The position numbers and the translations under genes are program-made. This document shows, piece after piece, positions 1 to 7,771 of a stretch of 48,425 nt of DNA. Source of the stretch: Methylococcales bacterium (GTDB lineage: Bacteria > Pseudomonadota > Gammaproteobacteria > Methylococcales > Methylomonadaceae); assembly GCA_026399095.1 (NCBI GenBank), contig JAPLRP010000013.1, forward strand, positions 1 through 48,425. Direction: 5' to 3'. Numbering within the stretch: the first letter of the stretch is position 1; each line of letters begins with the position of its first letter. The notes beneath the pieces were generated by a model. The model worked only from the letters and a program-made list of their open reading frames with translations. It did not search any database and had not been told where the DNA came from.

Positions 1-879
1 GCCCACATCAGCCACCGCCTTTGATAACTTGCGGTTTTTCAGCATACCGGAAACATTTAAATCTTCAACACAGATGACATCATTTTCACTCACGAGTTTC
101 GTCGTGAGTTTATGCAAGAAATCTTTCCGAGAGTTGGTTATTGTCTCGTGAAGCCTCGCCACTACAAGCCGTTGCTTATGCCATCCGTTACTACCTTTCT
201 TTTTTCTACTTAAAATCCGTTGTGCTTTCTTTAATCGGCGTTGGTAATAATAGGTATACTTCGGTGCGCCTGAGTGAAAACCATCACTGCTAACAACCAC
301 ATCTTTTATACCGACATCAATACCGACAATCTTTCCAGTTATTGGCATTAAACCTTGCTCTACCTCGCACATGAACCCAACAAAATACTTGCCACTGGCT
401 GACTTACTGACCGTTACCATCTTGGGTATGCCACCGGGAACTTGCGACCATTTAACTTTTAATTCGCCCAACTTGGGTAGCTTCAACAGTTCACCGGCAC
501 GGTAATTATTTAGCACAGTCAGCTGATCCATTTGATACCGAACGCTTTGCGCATGGCTTTTCTTCTTGAGCTTCGGGAACTTTGCCCGGCCCTTGAAAAA
601 GTTATCAAAGGCTTTGTCCTGGTCAATAAGTTTTTGCTGTAATACTCCGGCGGTAGCATCCTTCAACCATGCGTGGCTTTCAAGCTTCTTTAACCCTGTT
701 ATCTGGCTTGATATGTCGTAGGCGCTTGATAGACTTACGCCCCATTGCTGGAAAGCATATTCCCGTCTAAGTAAGCCTTGGTTCCATACAAATCTAGCGC
801 AACCAAATTCTTTGGCAAGTTGTTCAACTTGCTGTACTTCCGGATAAAATCTAAATTTGTAGCCTTTGATGATTTTCAT
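1..879 (-). CDS. tnpB: IS605-type TnpB RNA-guided nuclease (C-terminus beyond left edge)
   Basis: Frame open from an ATG at 879 to the window edge, 293 codons. It begins MKIIKGYKFRFYPEVQQVEQ, the usual N-terminal OrfB/TnpB helix-turn-helix region. The RuvC-I motif GIDVGIKD puts the first catalytic aspartate near residue 188. The RuvC-II motif VEDLNVSGML puts the glutamate near residue 272. Family members run about 370-400 residues, so the zinc ribbon, the third RuvC aspartate and the 3' guide-RNA region lie off the left end. The part visible has no frameshift or stop. TnpB proteins are known as omega-RNA-guided DNA nucleases that promote retention of IS200/IS605 elements. No TnpA is visible, so the element may depend on a transposase elsewhere. 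A small ORF is divergent from it, with a palindrome between them. Confidence 0.93.
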   Translation of the reverse strand, partial: MKIIKGYKFRFYPEVQQVEQLAKEFGCARFVWNQGLLRREYAFQQWGVSLSSAYDISSQITGLKKLESHAWLKDATAGVLQQKLIDQDKAFDNFFKGRAKFPKLKKKSHAQSVRYQMDQLTVLNNYRAGELLKLPKLGELKVKWSQVPGGIPKMVTVSKSASGKYFVGFMCEVEQGLMPITGKIVGIDVGIKDVVVSSDGFHSGAPKYTYYYQRRLKKAQRILSRKKKGSNGWHKQRLVVARLHETITNSRKDFLHKLTTKLVSENDVICVEDLNVSGMLKNRKLSKAVADVG

Positions 880-895
880 GTAAACTATTTTACAT
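878..895. promoter_or_regulatory. Palindrome over the tnpB start, candidate operator
   Basis: Perfect inverted repeat ATGTAAA-CTAT-TTTACAT. It contains the first two bases of the tnpB start codon (879-877 on the minus strand) and lies 45 bases upstream of the divergent small ORF at 940. Its size and place suit a ribbon-helix-helix dimer site that could block tnpB expression; this is inference. Confidence 0.4.
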
Positions 896-939
896 CGAAC
901 AGCCTTATTGTAACTATATTCACCCTGCAAGATTATAAA

Positions 940-1065
940 ATGCTTCGCGTTAAAACCGAAACCTATAAACAACTGAAACAAATCGCACTTGATTTTGATA
1001 TTCCATTGACAAAATTAATCGATAAACTCTTGGAAGAACATCAAAAGCAGAAAGCGGATAGCTAA
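940..1065 (+). CDS. Small ribbon-helix-helix-like protein divergent from tnpB
   Basis: 41 codons from an ATG at 940: MLRVKTETYKQLKQIALDFD followed by a helix IPLTKLIDKLLEEHQKQKAD. A short strand (MLRVKTETY) then two helices separated by a turn is the shape of CopG/Arc-type ribbon-helix-helix DNA-binding proteins, though this is shorter than most. It is transcribed away from tnpB from a 60-base intergenic region holding a 7-bp-arm palindrome. Plausible role: antitoxin-like or IS regulator controlling tnpB. The fold is judged from the residue pattern only. A longer frame reaches back to 778 but that part overlaps the tnpB N-terminus antisense and is unlikely to be translated. Confidence 0.5.
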   Translation: MLRVKTETYKQLKQIALDFDIPLTKLIDKLLEEHQKQKADS

Positions 1066-1102
1066 TTAAATCGGCCCTCGCGCTCAGTGCTAAGAAAATC
1101 GT

Positions 1103-1152
1103 ACGTACTTCACTGGGGGGGTCGCGTTCATCCCTGAATGCTTCAACGTTAA
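1103..1152. repeat. Possible IS605-type terminal sequence
   Basis: GC-richer stretch in AT-rich DNA, with a run of seven G at 1114-1120 followed by CGTTCATCCCTGAATGC, where TTCA-TCCC-TGAA can form a short hairpin. This resembles subterminal hairpins and guide-scaffold sequences of IS200/IS605 ends, from memory of the family. If right, it marks the end of the tnpB element distal to the left edge, with the small regulator inside the element. Confidence 0.3.
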
Positions 1153-1206
1153 TTTGCCAATTACAGGTATCGGGAAGCTTAAATTTATAGCTGTAGGTCG
1201 CTGTTT

Positions 1207-1704
1207 TCAAGATTCCAATTCATTCAAACTGTCTAAAATCAAATTAATAACAGTTGCAGAAATGCGAAAATCAGAGTTATGTAATCGCTCAAAAGCCGCT
1301 CTTGCTGAAGGAATCAAGTCCTGCTTTTTAGCCAGGCCAATAATAGCGGCAGTGCCGGTAACCTTTAAACCTTTCTCTTTGGCTACAGCTCGACCAGCGC
1401 GTTCATCCATAATCAACAACACTGCGTTAGTATGACTCAATGCTATATTAATACAATTCGTTTCACCGGCATCAAGATCGATATCTAATAACGGCTTTAT
1501 AGGTTCAGACCAAATCGTTAGCCAACCCGCATCAATAGCCAGTTTAATGGCCTCTTCACCTGGCGCAGACTTGCCGGGTAATACTTCATAGCATACTGAT
1601 TCAGGCAAAAAAACAGAGCCAAAAATAGCAGGTAACCACTGTAAACCGTCCACTATCGCCAAGCCAATCAATGGGCTGGAATCAATAACAACAATACGTG
1701 TCAT
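1207..1704 (-). CDS. PIN-domain toxin, DUF3368 type
   Basis: 165 residues. It starts MTRIVVIDSSPLIGLA, where D8 is the first PIN acidic residue. Further acidic positions are E35/E40, the LDAGETNCINIAL motif (D78, E81), and LIMDERAGRAVA (D100, E101). These fit the metal-binding cluster of VapC-like ribonucleases, specifically the DUF3368 subgroup that usually pairs with UPF0175 antitoxins. The pair here is exactly that: the antitoxin gene lies 6 bases upstream on the same strand, so the two form one transcript. Expected action is cleavage of RNA when the antitoxin is lost; the target cannot be read from sequence. Length is normal and the frame intact, so the toxin is probably functional. Confidence 0.88.
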   Translation of the reverse strand: MTRIVVIDSSPLIGLAIVDGLQWLPAIFGSVFLPESVCYEVLPGKSAPGEEAIKLAIDAGWLTIWSEPIKPLLDIDLDAGETNCINIALSHTNAVLLIMDERAGRAVAKEKGLKVTGTAAIIGLAKKQDLIPSARAAFERLHNSDFRISATVINLILDSLNELES

Positions 1705-1710
1705 AAAGCC

Positions 1711-2055
1711 TTATGCTTCCTTTAGCCACTGATCCAAAGTATCGATATCTTGCCTTACATCTTCTTCAGTTTGGTTGATAACAGCCAAGCCTAAGCGTGA
1801 TAAATGTGAGATAAACACAGCTAAAGGTAAATCAGCGAGTTTTGCTGCATGGGCTAAGGATAAGTCGCCATCTTTAAATAAAGCAGTTGCCAAAGCTTTA
1901 CGTACGCCCGGTAAATCGATTATTTTTGATGATTTAAGACCAATCATTAAAGCATCCGGTTGATTTCTATTCATCACTAAAACCAAATCATCGTGGGCCA
2001 TCCGTAACGCCTCGCTGGGGTTGTTTTTTAAACCGCTGACATTGACTGTTTTCAT
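1711..2055 (-). CDS. UPF0175 antitoxin with Phd/YefM-like N-terminus
   Basis: 114 residues. The first 45 (MKTVNVSGLKNNPSEALRMA, later LVLVMNRNQPDALMIGL) look like the Phd/YefM DNA-binding fold. Residues 50-90 (LATALFKDGDLSLAHAAKLA, then LPLAVFISHLSRLGLAV) are the UPF0175 helix-turn-helix signature. It is therefore a composite antitoxin with two possible DNA-binding parts. The ATG is preceded by AAGGAAAG at good spacing. It sits upstream of the PIN toxin by 6 bases, the usual antitoxin-first order. Autoregulation is likely; repeats suitable for operators lie just upstream at 2071-2092. Confidence 0.87.
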   Translation of the reverse strand: MKTVNVSGLKNNPSEALRMAHDDLVLVMNRNQPDALMIGLKSSKIIDLPGVRKALATALFKDGDLSLAHAAKLADLPLAVFISHLSRLGLAVINQTEEDVRQDIDTLDQWLKEA

Positions 2056-2070
2056 GGTCTTTCCTTAGTA

Positions 2071-2092
2071 GGAATATTAAATGGGATATTAA
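2071..2092. promoter_or_regulatory. Direct repeat upstream of antitoxin, candidate operator
   Basis: GGAATATTAA (2071-2080) and GGGATATTAA (2083-2092) are near-identical direct repeats 12 bases apart, starting 16 bases upstream of the antitoxin ATG. A small inverted repeat TTCCT-ACTA-AGGAA (2062-2075, read on the minus strand) overlaps the ribosome-binding site. Both suit antitoxin autoregulation. Confidence 0.4.
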
Positions 2093-2105
2093 TGAGGGAC
2101 GTTAG

Positions 2106-3335
<1,230 letters not shown>

Positions 3336-3370
3336 TTGTAGCGAGATAGAAGAAGTTTAAAGCGGTGAAT

Positions 3371-3419
3371 CTGGGACTTTTAATGCGATGGTCGCGCGTT
3401 CGAATCGCGCACGACCCAC
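3371..3419 (+). pseudogene. 3' fragment of tRNA-Lys(TTT)
   Basis: The stretch has an anticodon loop CTTTTAA (3377-3383), a perfect T arm GCGCG-TTCGAAT-CGCGC (3394-3410) and an acceptor 3' strand ACGACCC followed by ACTA. This matches the 3' half of bacterial tRNA-Lys, whose acceptor pairs GGGTCGT with ACGACCC. The 5' half (acceptor and D arm) is absent upstream and the anticodon stem has mismatches, so it cannot fold as a full tRNA. Integrating elements often target tRNA 3' ends, so this is a plausible attachment-site scar. Confidence 0.7.
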
Positions 3420-3440
3420 TACAAAGATAGAATAAAAAAC

Positions 3441-3473
3441 AAGGACTTAACATTTTTTGCCAGTCCTTTTTTT
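3441..3473 (+). terminator. Rho-independent terminator
   Basis: AAGGACT and AGTCCTT arms separated by 14 bases, followed by a T run. It lies just after the tRNA-Lys fragment and was probably its original terminator. Confidence 0.6.
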
Positions 3474-3851
3474 ATGCCTAAAATTTCCCATGTCACACTG
3501 AGAAATAAAACACTACGGCAATTGACAACATCACATCATATTTAATATGGGGGGTTGATTAGAGCAGCTTAAGAATAAGTTTGATCAAGATCGAATTTAA
3601 AATAGCTTTATTTTAGACGGGGCGATATGGATTTATTTCAAGAGTCATGTCAGTACCCAGTCCTTATTACTAAAAACTCAACCTGTTACATCTAAACCAA
3701 GTCATCTTAAGTGCTTTTCATGAATATGATTAATCAACTTTTCTGTGATTTTTTTGAGGCGATTAGAATATAAATACGTCAACTGGTGCTTGCGGTATTT
3801 AGTTGTCATATAATGAACAGCTTAGTTTTTATGATTACATTTGGAGTTAAA
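3474..3851. other. Intergenic stretch, no gene recognised
   Basis: 378 AT-rich bases without a convincing ORF or RNA. It should carry the promoter of the following MxaD-like gene; I could not assign -35 and -10 boxes with confidence. It is also the boundary between the accessory left end and the core genes. Confidence 0.5.
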
Positions 3852-4415
3852 ATGAAAAAAGTTACGTTAATTGTATCAGGCCTTTTATTCTTGTTTACTG
3901 CCGTTGCTAATGCGCATGGTCCTGTGCGTCAAAAAACCGAGGAGCAAATCACTATCAATGCGCCTGCTGGAAAAGTCTGGGCAATTATTAAAGATTTTGG
4001 GGATATGTCTTGGCTTCCTGCTGTTGGTAACACAACGTCTGAAGGCGGTAACAAAAAAGGTGCAACGCGTGTTTTGACCTTAAAAGACGGTGGTTCAATC
4101 ACTGAAGAACTAAAAAAGTATGATGAGGAAAAAATGTCTTACGCATACAAAATCACAGACATGAGTACAGCACAAACAATTACTCATGCGGGTGTTGAAG
4201 AAAAAGTACCTGCTTTACCGGTAGACAACTACTCAGCCAGTATAGAAGTAGAAGCTAAAGGGGATACGTCCGTGGTTTCATGGACCGCTGGTTACTACCG
4301 TGCCTATACAAACAATAATCCACCAGTAGAAATGAACGAAGAAACCGCTAACGCAGCAGTAGGATCTGTAATAAAAACCGGTTTGATCGGTCTGAAAACC
4401 TTAGCAGAAAAGTAA
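3852..4415 (+). CDS. MxaD-like periplasmic SRPBCC-fold protein
   Basis: 187 residues from ATG 3852, chosen because GGAG sits 6 bases upstream and the protein then starts with a clean signal peptide (MKKVTLIVSGLLFLFTAVAN, cleavage near AHG). The mature part reads QITINAPAGKVWAIIKDFGD and MSWLPAVGNTTSEGG, the standard opening of the SRPBCC (START/Bet v1) fold. Exported SRPBCC proteins in methylotrophs include MxaD, which assists electron transfer between methanol dehydrogenase and cytochrome cL. No mxa structural genes are in the window, so assignment as true MxaD is uncertain. The stop codon lies 10 bases before the YVTN beta-propeller gene, so the two are probably co-transcribed. Confidence 0.75.
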   Translation: MKKVTLIVSGLLFLFTAVANAHGPVRQKTEEQITINAPAGKVWAIIKDFGDMSWLPAVGNTTSEGGNKKGATRVLTLKDGGSITEELKKYDEEKMSYAYKITDMSTAQTITHAGVEEKVPALPVDNYSASIEVEAKGDTSVVSWTAGYYRAYTNNNPPVEMNEETANAAVGSVIKTGLIGLKTLAEK

Positions 4416-4425
4416 GGATGAGTCG

Positions 4426-5385
4426 GTGTTTTTTGTAAAATACCCTGTTGTAGCGATAGTAATCGCTACAACAGTTTTTGCTCAGCCATTGTCAGCAGCG
4501 CCTTTTGCTTATATCAGTAATCAATTGGGTGATAGTGTTTCTGTTATTGATACTGTGCAGGGTAAAGTCGTTGATACGATCAGTGTGCCCGGAAAGCCGG
4601 CTGGTGTGGCGGTTGCACCTGCAGGTGATAAGGTTTATATCAGTACGCCTGAAGCCAAGGGTTTTGCTGTTTTAGATATAAAAAGTCATGCAGTGATTGC
4701 CAAGGTTCCTGTTAGTGATGGTGCCTTGGGTATCGCTGTAGGAATGGATGGAAAGCGAATTTATGTTGCGGATTGGTACAACAATAATATTGATGTGGTT
4801 GATGCCGACAGCTTAAAAGTTATTAAAACCATTCCCGTTGGCGAATCACCCTCCGGCTTGGTAGTTAGTCCCGATAATCATTGGCTGTATGTCGCCAACC
4901 GATTGAGTAATTCTGTTTCTAAAATTGATCTTAACAGTCTGACGGTTACAAAAACAACTTTGGTTGGCTCTCATCCTTTTGGACTGACTATCGATGGCAG
5001 AGGCGAGCGAATTTATGTCGCTAATGTGCAAAGTGATAATGTAACGGTTTTAGAAACCAGGCGTATGCTTTCTATCGCCACTGTAAAAGTTAATACGCTG
5101 CCGTATGCGACCGCTTTGGCGCTTAATGAGTCACGTTTATTTGTTACCAATCAGGATGATGGCTCTGTTTCTGTCATTGACACCGAAACTTTAAAAGAAA
5201 TCGCGTTGATAGAAGTAGGTAATAAACCCGAAGGTATTAATACGCATCCTGATGATCGGCATGTTTACGTTGCTAATTGGTTTGATAATACGGTGTCGGT
5301 TATCGACGCTAAAACGTTTAAAGTGCTTAATACTATTAAAACAGGCAAAGGTAGTCGTGCCTTTGGGTTGTTTTTTGGTAAGTAA
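4426..5385 (+). CDS. YVTN-family beta-propeller periplasmic protein
   Basis: 319 residues from a GTG at 4426 with AAGGA upstream. The only nearby ATG (4418) is in another frame and stops after six codons. The signal peptide is FFVKYPVVAIVIATTVFAQP with cleavage near SAA. The mature protein is a string of about seven 42-residue blades, each with a [IV]Y[VI][AS][ND] core (for example IYVADWYNNNIDVVDA and LYVANRLSNSVSKID). Proteins of this type occur next to PQQ-dependent alcohol dehydrogenase genes, which fits the MxaD-like neighbour. The role may be electron-transfer support or scaffolding; no ligand residues can be read. Confidence 0.85.
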   Translation: MFFVKYPVVAIVIATTVFAQPLSAAPFAYISNQLGDSVSVIDTVQGKVVDTISVPGKPAGVAVAPAGDKVYISTPEAKGFAVLDIKSHAVIAKVPVSDGALGIAVGMDGKRIYVADWYNNNIDVVDADSLKVIKTIPVGESPSGLVVSPDNHWLYVANRLSNSVSKIDLNSLTVTKTTLVGSHPFGLTIDGRGERIYVANVQSDNVTVLETRRMLSIATVKVNTLPYATALALNESRLFVTNQDDGSVSVIDTETLKEIALIEVGNKPEGINTHPDDRHVYVANWFDNTVSVIDAKTFKVLNTIKTGKGSRAFGLFFGK

Positions 5386-5454
5386 TTGTTCTATATTTGT
5401 GTTGCAAGTTGTTATGATAGACTGCTAATTAAAAATTAATTTATTGAGAATAAA

Positions 5455-5745
5455 ATGGCTGAAACTGTAGATGAATTGACTGTAACCTATGAAGATGGAG
5501 GCGTCGAGACCGTTAAAGAACTTGATAAAAAAGTGCTAACTAAAGGCGCTTGGGCTACGGTTATGTACCGTTATCAAGACTGGAATCGTGCCAAAGAAGA
5601 ATACGGTCCGGATAAATATACTATTCGTCGTTACCAGAAGCGTAATGGTGAATACCAGCAAAAATCAAAATTTAATATTTCCAGTAAAGATCAGGCGAAA
5701 AGTATCATTGCCGCGCTGGAAGATTGGGTGAGCTTGGATGATTAA
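5455..5745 (+). CDS. Small conserved protein, possible PC4-like fold
   Basis: 96 residues starting MAETVDELTVTYEDGGVETV. It is soluble and charged, with the block LTKGAWATVMYRYQDWNRAK, then YTIRRYQKRNGEY and KFNISSKDQAKSIIAALEDW. The arrangement of beta strands, a basic strand and a C-terminal helix is reminiscent of PC4/YdbC-type single-strand nucleic-acid binding proteins, and the family appears widespread. I cannot give a function from sequence. It stands alone, 69 bases after the beta-propeller gene, with its own AT-rich leader. Confidence 0.75.
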   Translation: MAETVDELTVTYEDGGVETVKELDKKVLTKGAWATVMYRYQDWNRAKEEYGPDKYTIRRYQKRNGEYQQKSKFNISSKDQAKSIIAALEDWVSLDD

Positions 5746-6044
5746 TCCCTTGGGTTATCTCGCACCAGCTTTAAGATGGTTGAATGCTTAAAGCAGGATA
5801 TTACCATTACGCTGCAAAAAAATATTATTGATACCAATAATAAAGTGGTTTTGCGCTAGACTAGACTATGATAGTTAGAACACCCCCTGACAAGGGTGAT
5901 AAAAACAGGTTATTATTTTTTTAATGAAGAGTGCGGCGCAATTTCTTGGATTCATTTAACCTAAAGAACCAAGATGTAGGTGTGTAATTTAGAATCACGC
6001 TGTATTTGATGCATTTATCTCATTACAACGAGGAGAAGCATTTT
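5746..6044. other. Intergenic region with a small GC-rich hairpin
   Basis: About 300 bases upstream of the ABC gene. The only structure seen is a short inverted repeat CACCC-CCTGACAA-GGGTG at 5881-5898 without a T run. It does not match a riboswitch class I can name. Confidence 0.4.
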
Positions 6045-7739
6045 ATGCAAGATCAAAGCGGGTTTTTTATTCAATTTGTAAGATTGGCCGGTCCTTTTTG
6101 GAATTCTGAAAATAAGGTTACTATCCGTAATCAGACCTTTGCCCTGGTTGTTCTCACTATTATGCAGATGGCTCTTGCAGTCATCATCACCGAATGGAGC
6201 GCTGCTTTGTTCAATTCACTTGAACAGCACTCCATGTCTGGGTTATTTGTCCAAATTGGCTATCTTGTTTTGATTTTTGTAGCCAGCATGGGAGTCACAG
6301 CCTTACACATAAAAGTTAAACGGCATTTGCAAATTGGCTGGCGTTCTTGGTTAACAGAGCGTGTGATTGGTCAATGGATGAACAAAGGTCGTCACTATCA
6401 AGTTACTCACATACAAACAGTAGAGCATGACAACCCGGATGGGCGGATAGCTGAAGACATCCGAATCTCAACCGATGAAGCTATTTCCCTCTGCCATTCG
6501 TTATTCTATAGCTTGTTGTTACTCATCAGTTTTACCGAAATACTTTGGGAGCTTTCCGGCGATTTTAATCTCAACTTGGGGATTTTTACAGTACCTGTTT
6601 CCGGTTATTTGGTTTGGGTAGCGATTATTTATTCAGCTATTGCTTCTGTTTTGGGTTGGTGGGCAGGACGTCCTTTAACATTGACTACAAATGCCATGCA
6701 AACCGCTGAGGCCAATTTTCGTTTTGGCTTGGTGAAAGCGCGAGAAAATTCTCAGGCAATTGCCTTGATTTATGGTGAATCCAATGAGAAAAAACGGTTT
6801 CTCGATCTTTTTCAAAACATTGTCGCTGTTTATGATCGTCAAACACATGCGTGGTCAAATATTCTCCTTTTCAACTCAGGCTATGGCGTATTGTCAATGG
6901 CGTTTCCCATACTGATAGCTGCACCACGGTATATTCTTGGCAATATAACTCTTGGTGCCCTTATGCAATCAGCGCAGGCATTTCAGCAAATGTCAGCAGC
7001 TTTGTCTTGGCCAGTCAATAATATGGCCGGAATTGCTCAATGGCGAGCGTCCGTTGAACGAGTTTTGGGACTGGTTAAGGCGTTGAATGATCTGGAGCTG
7101 GAGATTGCGCGACCTGATCCACAAAGAATTTTGCTCGAAAAACAAGAGCAGTCAGTGTTGAGTTTTCATGATTTGTGTATCTCAAGACTCGATGGTCAAA
7201 TTATTATATGCGGTTTGAATGCCGAAATCAGGCTGGGTGAACGGGTTTTAATTTCTGGAGATGCGTTTACAGGCGCCAGACTTTTTAAAGCCATTGCCGG
7301 ACTTTGGCCGTGGGGACGTGGACGCATTGAATTACCGGATGGTGACACTATGTTTTTTATGCCGCCACGTCCTTATTTGCCTGATGTGACGCTACGCGCT
7401 GCCATTTGCTATCCTTCTGACCCCGATTTATTTAGTTCTGTTTCGATTGATGCGTTACTCAAGCTGGCTGGTATTGAGGAGTTAGCAGGTCAACTTGAGC
7501 AAACTGACGAATGGGAAAAAGTATTGACCCGTGACCAGCAACAACGATTAGGATTAGTGCGTTTACTACTATACCGGCCTAAATGGATTCTTTTGCAAGA
7601 GGCTTTTGACTCGCTTGATCCTGAAGGAGAAGCGTTGATGTTCCGTTTAATCTGTCAAGAGTTACCTGAAGCAGCTCTATTAACCATTACCAATCAGCCT
7701 TCTGCCCTAGCGTTTCATAACCGAAAGATTATCTTGTGA
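6045..7739 (+). CDS. SbmA/YddA-type ABC transporter with degenerate ATPase domain
   Basis: 564 residues from ATG 6045, preferred over ATG 6006 because GAGGAG precedes it at 9 bases. Residues 1-340 form the ABC_membrane_2 domain of the SbmA/BacA/YddA family, including LTERVIGQWMNKGRHYQ and DNPDGRIAEDIRISTDEAI. Residues 370-564 align with the ABC ATPase domain, retaining AIAGLWPWGRGRI and PRPYLP. The catalytic motifs are lost. Walker A reads GDAFTGARL with no GK[ST]. The Q-loop Gln is Pro (FMPPRP), and the signature is TRDQQQ. Walker B reads WILLQEAFDSLD with Gln for Asp, and the switch His is absent (TITNQPSAL). It probably cannot hydrolyse ATP and may be proton-driven like SbmA. A GH5 glucanase follows after 32 bases. 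Confidence 0.88.
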   Translation: MQDQSGFFIQFVRLAGPFWNSENKVTIRNQTFALVVLTIMQMALAVIITEWSAALFNSLEQHSMSGLFVQIGYLVLIFVASMGVTALHIKVKRHLQIGWRSWLTERVIGQWMNKGRHYQVTHIQTVEHDNPDGRIAEDIRISTDEAISLCHSLFYSLLLLISFTEILWELSGDFNLNLGIFTVPVSGYLVWVAIIYSAIASVLGWWAGRPLTLTTNAMQTAEANFRFGLVKARENSQAIALIYGESNEKKRFLDLFQNIVAVYDRQTHAWSNILLFNSGYGVLSMAFPILIAAPRYILGNITLGALMQSAQAFQQMSAALSWPVNNMAGIAQWRASVERVLGLVKALNDLELEIARPDPQRILLEKQEQSVLSFHDLCISRLDGQIIICGLNAEIRLGERVLISGDAFTGARLFKAIAGLWPWGRGRIELPDGDTMFFMPPRPYLPDVTLRAAICYPSDPDLFSSVSIDALLKLAGIEELAGQLEQTDEWEKVLTRDQQQRLGLVRLLLYRPKWILLQEAFDSLDPEGEALMFRLICQELPEAALLTITNQPSALAFHNRKIIL

Positions 7740-7771
7740 ATTTTTACTGTTTATAGAAAGAGTAACAAGGA

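Noticed and set aside
950-1210. Minus-strand frame of 86 codons between tnpB and the PIN toxin
   Set aside because: No family likeness beyond its first 30 codons looking vaguely protein-like; it runs antisense through the small regulator and has no ribosome site.
4846-5031. Antisense frame in the beta-propeller gene
   Set aside because: Shadow of the blade repeats; no supporting signals.
5881-5898. Hairpin considered as a riboswitch (mini-ykkC-like) before the ABC gene
   Set aside because: Only one short stem, no conserved sequence of a known class, no terminator or ribosome-site overlap.
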